Assembly: GCF_001665295.1 (NCBI RefSeq)
Contig: NZ_LZSE01000003.1
Location: 1-37,517 of the forward strand
Direction: 5' to 3'
Length of the DNA: 37,517 nt
Origin: Mycobacterium sp. 1554424.7
Lineage (GTDB): Bacteria; Actinomycetota; Actinomycetes; Mycobacteriales; Mycobacteriaceae
Every line of letters starts with the position of its first letter. Within the stretch, counting starts at the first letter, position 1. The notes beneath the pieces are model-generated. The model saw only the letters and a list, made by a program, of their open reading frames with translations. It ran no database searches and was not told the DNA's origin. Shown piece by piece: positions 1 to 8,794 of this stretch. A program made the translations under genes and the position numbers.

Positions 1-177
1 TTCGTCGGTCCGGGCCCCGAGGTGCTCGAGCTGGTCGGCGACAAGTCGTCGGCCCGCGCCGCCGCCGTCGCCGCCGGAATTCCGGTGCTGCCCGCGACCG
101 ACGGGCCCAGCAGCGTCGAGGACGTCAAGGCGTTTCACGCCGAGCGCGGCGGCGCCGTCATGATCAAGGCCCTCGCC
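1..177 (+). pseudogene. Biotin carboxylase fragment, mirrored piece of the minus-strand gene
   Basis: Frame 1 on the plus strand reads from FVGPGPEVLELVGDKSSA through GIPVLPATDGPSSVEDVKAF to VMIKALAGG, the segment of a biotin carboxylase that leads into the glycine-rich ATP-grasp loop (normally KALAGGGGRGMR). It breaks off exactly there and runs into the reverse complement of itself. The first 25 codons duplicate the end of the minus-strand fragment; the rest is its natural continuation. I infer that this is the downstream part of the same gene, joined in the wrong orientation, and not a second gene. Confidence 0.75.
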
Positions 178-252
178 GGCGGCGACGGCGGCGGCGCGGG
201 CCGACGACTTGTCGCCGACCAGCTCGAGCACCTCGGGGCCCGGACCGACGAA
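1..252. repeat. Perfect 77-bp inverted repeat (fold-back) at the window edge
   Basis: Bases 1-77 are the exact reverse complement of 176-252, separated by a 98-base spacer. Both arms encode the same stretch of a biotin carboxylase (FVGPGPEVLELVGDKS...), once on each strand. The spacer continues the plus-strand copy into the next part of the protein. The turn lies at a GC-rich match (gccggcggc) present at both joined sites. A perfect repeat with no divergence at the end of a sequence is what a chimeric read or amplification fold-back gives; a real inverted duplication is possible but less likely. Confidence 0.9.
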
Positions 253-552
253 CGTGTACCCGGCGGCCGCGCAGCCGCGCGCGAATTCGGCGTTCTCGGA
301 CAGGAATCCGTAACCCGGGTGAATGAGCTCGGCGCCCGACCGCTTGGCCGCCGCCAGCAGTTCGGCCTGATTCAGATAGGCGGCCGGCCCGGCGCCCGGC
401 AGGCCGATCGCTTCATCGGCCGCGTGCACGTGCGGGCTGTCGGCGTCGTCTTCGGCGTAGACGGAGACGGTCCGGATGCCCAGTTCCGTTGCGCTGCGGA
501 TGATTCGAAGGGCGATCTCGCCGCGGTTGGCGATCAGCAGGCTGGCGCTCAT
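176..552 (-). CDS. Biotin carboxylase / acyl-CoA carboxylase alpha chain, N-terminal part only
   Basis: The ATG at 552 opens MSASLLIANRGEIALRIIRS, the standard N-terminus of the biotin carboxylase family, followed by YAEDDADSPHVHAADEA and the HPGYGFLSEN motif at about residues 80-89. The enzyme carboxylates biotin with ATP and bicarbonate for acyl-CoA carboxylation in the cytoplasm. Only about 125 residues of an expected 450 or more are readable before the fold-back, so whether biotin-carrier or carboxyltransferase domains follow is unknown. Its start codon overlaps the stop of the upstream acyl-CoA ligase gene (ATGA, 549-552), so the two are probably co-translated: the ligase may supply the CoA thioester that this enzyme carboxylates. 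Confidence 0.8.
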
Positions 553-2084
553 CGGAGCGGGTCGCCCCATTTCACCTCGCCGCGCAACTTGCCCTTGAGC
601 AGCTTGCCGCCGGCATTGCGGGGCAGCGCCTCGGTCACCACGGTGACGTATTGAGGAATCTTGTAGTCGGCCAGCCGGCCGCGGCAGTGTTCGAGCACGG
701 CGCGCACGTCGATCTCGCCCTCGCCGGCGAACAGGACGGCGCCGACCTTCTCGCCCATCACGTCGTCGGGCACCGCCAGCACGCAGGCATCGGCGACGTT
801 GGGCGCACCCAGCAGCGCCGCCTCGACCTCGACGCTGGAGACGTTTTCGCCGCCCCGGTTGATGATGTCCTTGAGCCGATCGACGATGTGCACCCGCCCC
901 GCGTCGTCGACGCGCACTACGTCGCCGGTGTGCAACCAGCCGTCCGCGAACGTGGCCCTGTTGGCGTCCGGGCGATTCCAGTAGCCCGTGGTGACGTTGG
1001 CTCCGCGCGTGACCAACTCGCCCACGCCCGGCTCGTCGCCGGCGAAGGGGACCAGGCCGAGGTCCACCGAGGGGACCGCGTAGCCCACCGAGTCGGCGTG
1101 CTCGACGGCGTCGCGGTCCGGCAGGACGGTCATCAGCGAGGCGGTCTCGGTCATGCCGTACCCGTTGAACACGGTGGCCTGCGGGAACGCCTCCTTTACG
1201 GCTCCCACCAATGTGGGCGCGATCGGCGCGCCCCCGTAGCCGACCCAGCGGACGCCGGACACGTCGGCTTGCGCAAACCGCTTGTGCCGCAACATCAGCG
1301 CGTAGATCGCGGGAACGGTCACCATGGCGGAGATGCGCTCGGCACTCAGGGTCGCGATCAATTCGTCGAGGTCGAGCGCGGGCATGATCACCGACGCGCC
1401 GCCGAGGCGGGCGGCGGCCAAAAGCTGTGAATTGCAGCCGGTTACGTGGAACAGCGGCACCGAGATGAGCGTTCGCATGCCCTCGCCGAGGTCCCGCGGC
1501 TGCTCGAGGCACCGGATGGCGTTCTCGGTGTTGGTGAGGAACGCCTCGTGGGTGGTGGGCACGCCCTTGGGGTGCCCGGTGGTGCCCGACGTGTAGAACA
1601 GCGCGGCGGTATCCGCGTGTCCGAGGCCGTGGGTCACGTAGGGGCTGCCGTCGGGCAGCGGAGCGCCCGGCGCGAGGTCCATCCGGGCGCCCGAGTCGGA
1701 GCGGACGAACTCGACCTCCGGTTGCGCCGACCGCGTATTGACCGCGACCACAACGCCACCGGCCATCACGGTGCCCCAGAACGCGAGCACCCAATCGATG
1801 CCGGCCGGGTAACGCACGGCGACGCGGTCGCCCGGGCTCAGACCGTCCGCGCGCAGGCCGCCGGCCACCCGCGCCGCGCGGTCCCACAGCTGCCGGTAGG
1901 TCAATCGGCCGGCGCCCAGTTCGACGACGGCCTCGCTGTTGGGGCGGTTGTCTACCTGTTCGGCGAGCATGTCCAGCAGCGTGGCGGGCAAGCGGTCGTA
2001 GCGCGGGACGCCCGCGGCGTCGCGGGACACGCCGGTCGTCGGGAACGGGTTGTGCGTGCGCGGAATTTCGATCACTGGAGGCAT
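549..2084 (-). CDS. Acyl-CoA synthetase (FadD-type, ANL superfamily)
   Basis: This 511-residue adenylate-forming enzyme should activate a carboxylic acid with ATP to the acyl-AMP and then the CoA thioester. Visible motifs are the P-loop-like YTSGTTGHPKG (about 164-174), GYGMTE (308-313), the hinge GWLHTGDVV...VDRLKD (382-406) and PRNAGGKLLKGKL with the catalytic lysine near 494. The region before the P-loop (about residues 125-160) is short compared with typical long-chain ligases, suggesting a small or medium substrate; the substrate cannot be read from sequence. It ends in a 4-base overlap with the biotin carboxylase start and is divergent from a thioesterase 38 bases away. The next gene and the family size in mycobacteria prevent naming a specific fadD number. 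Confidence 0.85.
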   Translation of the reverse strand: MPPVIEIPRTHNPFPTTGVSRDAAGVPRYDRLPATLLDMLAEQVDNRPNSEAVVELGAGRLTYRQLWDRAARVAGGLRADGLSPGDRVAVRYPAGIDWVLAFWGTVMAGGVVVAVNTRSAQPEVEFVRSDSGARMDLAPGAPLPDGSPYVTHGLGHADTAALFYTSGTTGHPKGVPTTHEAFLTNTENAIRCLEQPRDLGEGMRTLISVPLFHVTGCNSQLLAAARLGGASVIMPALDLDELIATLSAERISAMVTVPAIYALMLRHKRFAQADVSGVRWVGYGGAPIAPTLVGAVKEAFPQATVFNGYGMTETASLMTVLPDRDAVEHADSVGYAVPSVDLGLVPFAGDEPGVGELVTRGANVTTGYWNRPDANRATFADGWLHTGDVVRVDDAGRVHIVDRLKDIINRGGENVSSVEVEAALLGAPNVADACVLAVPDDVMGEKVGAVLFAGEGEIDVRAVLEHCRGRLADYKIPQYVTVVTEALPRNAGGKLLKGKLRGEVKWGDPLR

Positions 2085-2108
2085 GCCCGGTCCCTATATC
2101 CTCCTGCC

Positions 2109-2120
2109 CTATCGTGATAG
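2109..2120. promoter_or_regulatory. Inverted repeat CTATC-GT-GATAG in a divergent promoter
   Basis: A 5-bp-arm perfect inverted repeat lies between the divergent acyl-CoA ligase (start 2084) and thioesterase genes. Its TATCGT (2110-2115) also fits a -10 box placed 7 bases before the GTG at 2123. An operator overlapping this -10 would control the thioesterase and perhaps both genes. No regulator gene adjoins it. Arms are short, so chance is possible. Confidence 0.35.
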
Positions 2121-2122
2121 CG

Positions 2123-2971
2123 GTGACGATCGAGGATTCCGCCATCATGCACGAGGCGTTCTTCGCTGTCGATGGCGACTCCTATCTGCCGGGCCGGCTG
2201 ACGCGGGGGCCGTGGGGCGCGGCGATGGGCGGTCAGCATGTCGGCGGCCTGTTGGCTTGGGGAATAGAGCGATCCGGCATCGACCCCGACTTTCAGCCCG
2301 CGCGAATCACGGTCGACCTGCTGCGCCCCGTATTGCTCGAGCCGGTCCAGATTCGGACGTCGGTGCAGCGCGAAGGGCGGCGCATCAAGCTGGTCGACGG
2401 CGCGCTCGTGCAGAACGGGCAGACCGTCGCGCGGGCCGCCGCGCTGTTCCTGCGGCGCGGCGAACACCCCGACGGCGACGTGTGGTCTGGCCCGGTGGAG
2501 ATGCCGCCGCTGCCGACCCATTCCGACGGCTTCCCGCCCGACATGCAGTTCCTCATCTGGGGCTATGGCGGCCACCGCACGGAGCCGTGCTTCGACATGA
2601 GCGAATGGGAGCAAGCCCACTCCCAGAAGTTCGTGTGGACCCGTATCTTTCGGCCGATGGTGCAGGGCCACCCGCTGACACCGTTCACCCGTCTGGGGTT
2701 CGTCGGCGACATCACGAGCTCGCTGACCCATTGGGGCACAGGCGGATTGCGCTACATCAACGCCGACTACACCGTCACCTCGAGCCGCCTGCCGGACGGC
2801 GAGTTCCTGGGGCTGGCGGCCCAGAGTCATTACGGCACCGCGGGTGTGGCCGCCGGCAGCGCGACCCTGTTCGACCGGCATGGGCCGTTCGGCACCAGCT
2901 CGGCGCTGGCGCTGGCGCAGCCGCCCGACGCGTTCCGGCCGCCGTCGCTCGAGGATCAGCCCATCAACTGA
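2123..2971 (+). CDS. Acyl-CoA thioesterase family protein (hotdog fold)
   Basis: The 282-residue product resembles the TesB-like/hotdog thioesterases of actinobacteria: an N-terminal half with GPWGAAMGGQHVGGLLAWGIE and ARITVDLLRPVLLEPVQIRT, and a second half ending in RYINADYTVTSSRLPDGEFLGL and HYGTAGVAAGSATLFD, consistent with a double hotdog. It would hydrolyse acyl-CoA to free acid and CoA in the cytoplasm. I prefer the GTG at 2123 because TATCGT ends 7 bases earlier, as in leaderless messages; an in-frame GTG at 2114 is the alternative and would add three residues. It faces the acyl-CoA ligase/carboxylase operon, so the three may act on the same acyl group in opposite directions. The 3' end overlaps the convergent flavodoxin-like gene by 16 bases. 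Confidence 0.75.
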   Translation: MTIEDSAIMHEAFFAVDGDSYLPGRLTRGPWGAAMGGQHVGGLLAWGIERSGIDPDFQPARITVDLLRPVLLEPVQIRTSVQREGRRIKLVDGALVQNGQTVARAAALFLRRGEHPDGDVWSGPVEMPPLPTHSDGFPPDMQFLIWGYGGHRTEPCFDMSEWEQAHSQKFVWTRIFRPMVQGHPLTPFTRLGFVGDITSSLTHWGTGGLRYINADYTVTSSRLPDGEFLGLAAQSHYGTAGVAAGSATLFDRHGPFGTSSALALAQPPDAFRPPSLEDQPIN

Positions 2972-3407
2972 GCGGCCACCGTCGCGCCGAGGTTCCAGCA
3001 CGCTTCCAGATCGTCCTTTGTTGGCTTACCCATCACCACAACCGTTTCGGCGGCCCGCACCCAACCCAGCCCGGTCGTGATGGCCTCGATGCCCCGCTCG
3101 GCGCCCTCGGTGCCCTCGTTCCCGTGCAGGTACACGCCGAACGGTCGCCCGCGTGTCGCATCGAGGCACGGGTAGTAGCAGACGTCGAACGCGTGCTTGA
3201 GCGCGCCGCTCATGTAGCCCAGATTGGCGGGGGTCCCGAGCAGGTAGCCGTCGGCCTCCAGCACGTCGGCGGGCGCGAGGGTGAGTGCGGGCCGCCGCAC
3301 CACCTCGACGCCTTCGATCTCGGGATCGGTGGCGCCGGACACGACGGCCTCGAACATCTCGTGCGTGTGCGGAGAGGGCGTGTGGTGCACGATCAGCAGC
3401 GTCTTGC

Positions 3408-3411
<4 letters not shown>
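2956..3411 (-). CDS. Flavodoxin-like / NAD(P)H-dependent FMN reductase family protein (Rv2771c homologue)
   Basis: This 151-residue protein has a flavodoxin fold: the N-terminal MSKTLLIVHHTPSPHTHEMF is the phosphate-binding loop after strand 1, and GYLLGTPANLGYMSGALKHAFD is the typical second FMN loop and helix of WrbA/flavodoxin-type proteins. It probably binds FMN and transfers electrons, with no partner evident. Its ATG overlaps the stop of the upstream membrane-protein gene (ATGA), which in turn overlaps dapB; this dapB-Rv2772c-Rv2771c order matches M. tuberculosis. The three are almost certainly one operon. Length and start agree with the family; a catalytic role is inferred only. Confidence 0.8.
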
Positions 3412-4636
<1,225 letters not shown>

Positions 4637-4639
4637 TTA

Positions 4640-5191
4640 TCAGGTGTGGACGATCAAGCCCGCTTCGGCGTAGGGAGCGGGTTGCTCGGGATCGTTGATC
4701 GTGATGTACAGGTCCCCTCCCGTCGGCATGACGAAGCCGACGAATCCATGCGCGGTCTGGCCGTCGCGAAGGCCGCCCTGCTGCAACGGGGGCATCTTGT
4801 TGAGCCTCTGGTAGTCGACCGCCAACGTTGCCGGCGTGGGCGCATCGTCGGGGTGGGTCCACGGCTGATTGCCGCCGCCATATCCGGCAAACATATGGCG
4901 GTTGTCGAACTGGAAGAACATGTGGGACGTCCCGGTGATGGTCATTTCCACCACGTTGCAAGCGGAGCCAGCGGTCGGAACCGCGAAATGAGTGGCGCAC
5001 CCCGGCGGTAACCACGTTGCACTGTTGACGGTGATGTCGGCGGTGGCGCCGTCGGCGGCCCGCGCATGCACGGGCACGCCCATCTGACCGACCGCGAACG
5101 GTGGACTGTCGGCCGAAGCGGAGGGACACGAACATGCGGCGATGACCACGGCGACCGCGGCTGCCGGAATTACATATCCCGCGCGCACCAC
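4640..5191 (-). CDS. Exported or lipid-anchored protein, possibly DUF1942 (MPT63-like)
   Basis: The 183-residue protein begins with a hydrophobic signal segment (residues 3-19). It contains VIAAC, an acceptable lipobox with Cys20, and a little further an ASA-D signal-peptidase-I-like site, so lipidation or secretion are both possible. The mature part is rich in beta-type sequence and carries two Cys (CATHF and ACNVV) likely to pair. The C-terminal GDLYITINDPEQPAPYAEAGLIVHT is reminiscent of the MPT63/DUF1942 immunoglobulin-like fold, but I am unsure of the family. A TATGCT box (5195-5200, minus) lies six bases before the second of two tandem GTGs, so the start may be 5188. It has no partner nearby. 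Confidence 0.7.
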   Translation of the reverse strand: MVRAGYVIPAAAVAVVIAACSCPSASADSPPFAVGQMGVPVHARAADGATADITVNSATWLPPGCATHFAVPTAGSACNVVEMTITGTSHMFFQFDNRHMFAGYGGGNQPWTHPDDAPTPATLAVDYQRLNKMPPLQQGGLRDGQTAHGFVGFVMPTGGDLYITINDPEQPAPYAEAGLIVHT

Positions 5192-5343
5192 GCGAGCATA
5201 CCCCCAGCGCTGCCGCGAAAAACGCGGGATTTTCTGGTGCCCGCGTGACCGGTGACGCCGGGTCCGACCGCTGGCGCATTGGTCGAATTTGCTTCAAGAT
5301 ATGAGCGTTCCAATTTGGGCAAACCGACAAAAGGAGAGGAACC

Positions 5344-5688
5344 ATGACGGCACAGAGGCGCTCTGGCCGGTTTATGAGTTTGGCGGCAATGACTGGCCCA
5401 CTTGTAGTCGCCGCGCTCGTCGGGGCCGGGCCGGCTCAGGCCGACCCCATCTCCTACCTCAACGACCTCCACAACGCCGGGATCCAGGACTTCGCCGGCG
5501 GCGATCCGGCGCTGTTGATGACGGGTCAAAGATTGTGCCAGCAACTCTCGTACGGCGTTCCCCCCGCACAGCTGCAAGCCTTGGCGCTGCAGAAGTCCGA
5601 TACCGACCTGGGTCCCAACGGGCTGAACCCGGCGCAGGCGGACCTCCTCGTTTATTGGGCCCAGCGCGATCTGTGCCCGAGCTCCTGA
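5344..5688 (+). CDS. DUF732 family secreted protein
   Basis: The 114-residue product has a signal peptide (residues 1-30, ending GPAQA-D) and then the DUF732 pattern: YLNDLHNAGI...GGDPALLMTGQRLCQQLSYGVPPAQ...AQADLLVYWAQRDLCP. Two conserved Cys (in RLCQQL and RDLCP) probably form the family's disulfide. These small helical proteins are exported by mycobacteria and have no established function. A strong Shine-Dalgarno (aaaggagagg) precedes the ATG by a few bases, in contrast to many neighbours that look leaderless. It stands alone between a divergent exported protein and the HNH gene. Confidence 0.85.
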   Translation: MTAQRRSGRFMSLAAMTGPLVVAALVGAGPAQADPISYLNDLHNAGIQDFAGGDPALLMTGQRLCQQLSYGVPPAQLQALALQKSDTDLGPNGLNPAQADLLVYWAQRDLCPSS

Positions 5689-5708
5689 CATCTCGTTCGG
5701 GAGCGGTT

Positions 5709-5735
5709 CTATCCACAGTTCGGAATTGATCCACA
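5709..5735 (+). repeat. Two DnaA-box-like 9-mers in direct repeat
   Basis: CTATCCACA (5709-5717) and TGATCCACA (5727-5735) each differ from the DnaA box TTATCCACA at one position, lie 18 bases apart start to start, and stand just upstream of the HNH gene. No AT-rich unwinding region or dnaA/dnaN genes are here, so this is not an origin; a regulatory or chance occurrence is possible. Confidence 0.3.
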
Positions 5736-5787
5736 GGAACGCGTCTTTTCGATAGCCGGCGTCGGCGCCGCGGCATAGTCTTCGAAC

Positions 5788-7152
5788 ATGAGTTCGATGC
5801 CCATGCCGGCGGACCTCGCCGCCGCGCTGAACGAGCTGCACGCAGCCACGGCGAAGGTCGCCCGGCTGAACTTCGGCGCCTTCGCCCCGGCCGTCCGGCT
5901 TAGCGCGCTGGAGCAGATGGAAACATCGCGCCGCCGCCAGGTCGCGGTGAGCCACGACGTGATCGCCGGCCTGACCGACGAGGATCCCGCCGACATCGGC
6001 GGCCCGGTCCACAAAGTGGTCGCCGACTGGCTGCGGATCAGCTACGCCGAGGCCTCCCGTCGCCTGCGCGACGCCAAACAGCTTTCCCCGCGCCTGACCC
6101 TCACCGGTCAGGAGCTGCCCCCCGAGCTGCCGGCCACCGCCGGGGCGTGGCGAGAAGGGATGCTCGACGGGCAGCACATGCGCGTGATCCAGACGTTCGT
6201 CCGCGACCTGCCGGGCGACATAGCGGTCGACACGGTCGAAAAAGCCGAGCGATTCCTGGCCCGCCAGGCGCTGACGCTGCGCCCCGACCAGCTGCAAAGG
6301 GTGGCGAACCAGTGCGCGCTGCGGATCAATCCCGATGGGAAGTTCTCCGACGCCGACCGCGCCCGCCAGCGCGGCTTCACCTGGTGCGGTCAGCGAAGCG
6401 ACGGGATGGGCATCGGAAAACTGGTGGCCTCCCCCGAGTTGCGCGCCAACATCGACGCGTGGCTGGCGCGATTCGCCGCCCCCGGGATGTGCAACCCGGA
6501 CGACGAAACCCCTTGCGTGGAAGGCGAACCCGCCGACGAGTCCGCCAGGAGGGACACGCGCAGCCACGCCCAACGCCAACACGACGCGCTCAACGCCCTG
6601 GTGCGCAGCCGGCTGGGCGATCCGAAACTCGGCGTGCACAACGGGTTGCCGGTGACCGTCATCGTGTCGACGACGCTGCGGGAGCTGACGTCCGGCGCGG
6701 GCCGGGCCGTGACGGGCGGCGGCACGCTGCTACCGATGCGCGACGTGATCCGGATGGCCAGCCACGCCTACCATTATCTCGCGGTGTTCGACCAACACTC
6801 GAGCCGGCCACTGTATCTCGGACGCACGCGGCGTATCGCCTCGCCGGACCAGCGCATCGTGCTGTACGCGAAGGACCGCGGCTGCACGCATCCCGGCTGC
6901 GACGTGCCGGGCTACTGGTCCGAGGTCCACCACGTGGACGAGTGGGCCAGCGGCGGCATGACCGACGCAGACAAGCTCACGCTCGCTTGCACGCCCGATC
7001 ACAAGCTGATCGAAAAAGGCTGGCGGACAAGAAAACTCCCTGACGGGCGCACCCAATGGATCCCGCCGCCCCACTTGGACCGCGGCGCGCGCACCAACGA
7101 CTATCACCACCCGGAACGCCTCTTCGACGACGATGACGACGAGGCCCCTTGA
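5788..7152 (+). CDS. DUF222 / HNH endonuclease-like protein of the 13E12 family
   Basis: The 454-residue protein has an N-terminal DUF222 region (about 1-290, with KVVADWLRISYAEASRRLRDA) and a C-terminal HNH-like domain with a zinc-type pair of cysteines, CTHPGCDVPG (from Cys366), then EVHHVDEWASGG (His381-His382). Where most family members have DNL the sequence is DKL (Lys396), so the Asn of HNH is missing. Nuclease activity is therefore uncertain. In M. tuberculosis members of this family form the REP13E12 repeats, one of which is the attachment site of the phiRv1 prophage. CATAGT eight bases before the ATG suggests a leaderless message. There is no sign of phage genes or a second copy in this window. 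Confidence 0.85.
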   Translation: MSSMPMPADLAAALNELHAATAKVARLNFGAFAPAVRLSALEQMETSRRRQVAVSHDVIAGLTDEDPADIGGPVHKVVADWLRISYAEASRRLRDAKQLSPRLTLTGQELPPELPATAGAWREGMLDGQHMRVIQTFVRDLPGDIAVDTVEKAERFLARQALTLRPDQLQRVANQCALRINPDGKFSDADRARQRGFTWCGQRSDGMGIGKLVASPELRANIDAWLARFAAPGMCNPDDETPCVEGEPADESARRDTRSHAQRQHDALNALVRSRLGDPKLGVHNGLPVTVIVSTTLRELTSGAGRAVTGGGTLLPMRDVIRMASHAYHYLAVFDQHSSRPLYLGRTRRIASPDQRIVLYAKDRGCTHPGCDVPGYWSEVHHVDEWASGGMTDADKLTLACTPDHKLIEKGWRTRKLPDGRTQWIPPPHLDRGARTNDYHHPERLFDDDDDEAP

Positions 7153-7208
7153 CGCGCGCGCCGACCTCTTGGAGCGACTTGCCTAGCCTCGCCCCTTAGC
7201 CTGGACGT

Positions 7209-7721
7209 GTGGAGGCCCTCGACATCCGGATCCGCGAAGCCACGCCTGACGATTTCGCCGACGTCGCCGAGATGCACTACCCGGTGTGGCGACGGTCCTG
7301 GGCCGGCATACTCACGCCGCCGCTGCTGGACATCCTGGGCCCGCCGAAGCGCTGGGTCGCCGAGATCTATCCCAACACGCTCAATCGCGAGGGCTGGCGG
7401 ATGTGGGTCGCCGAGTCCGGGACCCAGATGCTGGGCGTCACCATCTTCGGGCCCGACCTCGACGAGCGGGATGCCGTCCAGATCGACGCGCTCTACATCG
7501 CGGACGAAAGCCAGCGGCTCGGCATCGGCGGGCGCCTGCTCGACGAAATTCTGGCCGCGCACCCGTCCGGCGACGTGATCCTGTGGGCCGCGGTCCAGAA
7601 CGACAAGGCGCGCCGCTTCTACGAGAAGAACAACTTTCTCCTCGACGGCCGCACCCTCGACTGGGAGCCGCTGCCCGGCATCAAGGTGGCCCACGTGGGC
7701 TACCGCCTCAGGCGTCGATAA
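7209..7721 (+). CDS. GNAT-family N-acetyltransferase (Rv2775 homologue)
   Basis: This 170-residue protein carries the whole GNAT fold: N-terminal IRIREATPDDFADVAEMHYPVW, central beta strand DAVQIDALYIADESQRLGIGGRLLDEIL with the acetyl-CoA pyrophosphate-binding Q-R-x-G-I-G loop (about 105-111), and WAAVQNDKARRFYEKNNFLLDG, the usual motif B with the Tyr general acid. It would acetylate an amine or protein N-terminus; the substrate is unknown. The GTG start at 7209 is preceded by TAGCCT six bases earlier, a leaderless layout. Position matches Rv2775 of M. tuberculosis, which lies between dapB and the Rv2776c reductase. Its 3' end overlaps the convergent reductase gene by 14 bases. Confidence 0.85.
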   Translation: MEALDIRIREATPDDFADVAEMHYPVWRRSWAGILTPPLLDILGPPKRWVAEIYPNTLNREGWRMWVAESGTQMLGVTIFGPDLDERDAVQIDALYIADESQRLGIGGRLLDEILAAHPSGDVILWAAVQNDKARRFYEKNNFLLDGRTLDWEPLPGIKVAHVGYRLRRR

Positions 7722-8784
7722 CCAGCCGCTCGCCGGCCGCCCGCGACACGCAGACCACCATTTCGTCGTCACCGACGGCCACGCGGCCGCGGTGATCGAC
7801 CTGCCCGGCAAGCAATTTCACCTTGCAGGTCCCGCAGAAGCCCTGCCGGCACGAGTACGGGGTCGTCGGATCGAGATCGAGCATGACGTCGAGCGCCGAC
7901 CGATTCGCCGGAACGCTGAGCACCCGCCGCGACCGCGCCAGCTCCAACTCGAACGGGGCCCCGTCGACCACCGGCGGCGGGCTGAACCGCTCGTAATGCA
8001 AAGGCGCGTCTGCGAATTCATGACGCGCGATGCGCACCGCCTCCAGCATCGGCGTCGGCCCACACACGTACACCGCAGTCGTCGGCCCGGCGCCGGCCAG
8101 CAGGTCGTCGACGCCCGCGAAGCGGCCGTGCTCGTCGTCGGCCCACACGGTGAGACGATCCCCGGCCAGCGACAGCACCTCGTCCAGGAACGGCATGTAC
8201 TCGCGGCTGCGCCCGGCATAGATTGCGCGCCAATCGATCCCGCGCTGCGACGCGGCCCGCATCATCGGCAGGATGGGCGTAACGCCGATGCCCCCGATGA
8301 CGAACAGCACGTCGCGTTCGGCCGTCCCGAGATAGAAGGCGTTGCGCGGGCCCTCGAAGACGCACGTGTCGCCCACGTCGAAGGCGTCGTGCATCTCGAT
8401 GGAACCGCCGCCGCCGTCGGCGATCCGGCGCACGGCGATGCGGTAGTCGGTGCGGCGCCCGGGCGGGCCGCACAGCGAGTACTGCCGGCGCCGGCCCGAC
8501 GGCAACTGCACGTCGATGTGCCCGCCGGGCGTCCACGACGGCAGCAATCGGCCGTCCGGGTCGGCCAGCGTGAGCGCGACGACGTCGGGGGCGACGAGTT
8601 CGCGCTCGGTGATCACCGCGCGCAGGGCCCGCGGCACCGGCTTCACTCGCGACGGCTGCCACCGCGAGATCGCGGCGAATCCCCCGAACCACAGGCGCAC
8701 GCCCCACAGCATCGTGCCGAGGCGGTCGCGGTCGCGCCGACCGTACAGGTCGACCGGCCTGCTACCCCAAATGCTTTCCGCCAC
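7708..8784 (-). CDS. PDR-type flavin / [2Fe-2S] oxidoreductase (Rv2776c homologue)
   Basis: The protein has the order of phthalate dioxygenase reductases: flavin-binding barrel with RRQYSLCGPPG, NAD(P)-binding domain with VIGGIGVTPILPMMRAA and YVCGPTPMLEAV, and a C-terminal plant-type ferredoxin domain, YSCRQGFCGTCKVKLLAG...MVVCVSRA, giving the C-x4-C-x2-C plus distal Cys ligands. It should pass electrons from NAD(P)H through flavin and one [2Fe-2S] cluster to an oxygenase. The GTG at 8784 (358 residues) is taken as start since it follows the upstream stop by 10 bases; an internal ATG at 8712 is possible. As the last gene of the operon, the likely electron acceptor is the four-helix metal protein encoded two genes upstream. 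Confidence 0.88.
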   Translation of the reverse strand: MAESIWGSRPVDLYGRRDRDRLGTMLWGVRLWFGGFAAISRWQPSRVKPVPRALRAVITERELVAPDVVALTLADPDGRLLPSWTPGGHIDVQLPSGRRRQYSLCGPPGRRTDYRIAVRRIADGGGGSIEMHDAFDVGDTCVFEGPRNAFYLGTAERDVLFVIGGIGVTPILPMMRAASQRGIDWRAIYAGRSREYMPFLDEVLSLAGDRLTVWADDEHGRFAGVDDLLAGAGPTTAVYVCGPTPMLEAVRIARHEFADAPLHYERFSPPPVVDGAPFELELARSRRVLSVPANRSALDVMLDLDPTTPYSCRQGFCGTCKVKLLAGQVDHRGRVAVGDDEMVVCVSRAAGERLVIDA

Positions 8785-8794
8785 CGCGAAATCC

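Noticed and set aside
1-654. Protein read across the fold-back on the plus strand (210 codons).
   Set aside because: It joins a sense fragment of the carboxylase to the antisense of its own N-terminus and is an artefact of the inverted joint.
5700-5740. Possible replication origin from two DnaA-box-like 9-mers.
   Set aside because: Only two imperfect boxes, no AT-rich region, no dnaA or dnaN; kept only as a low-confidence repeat.
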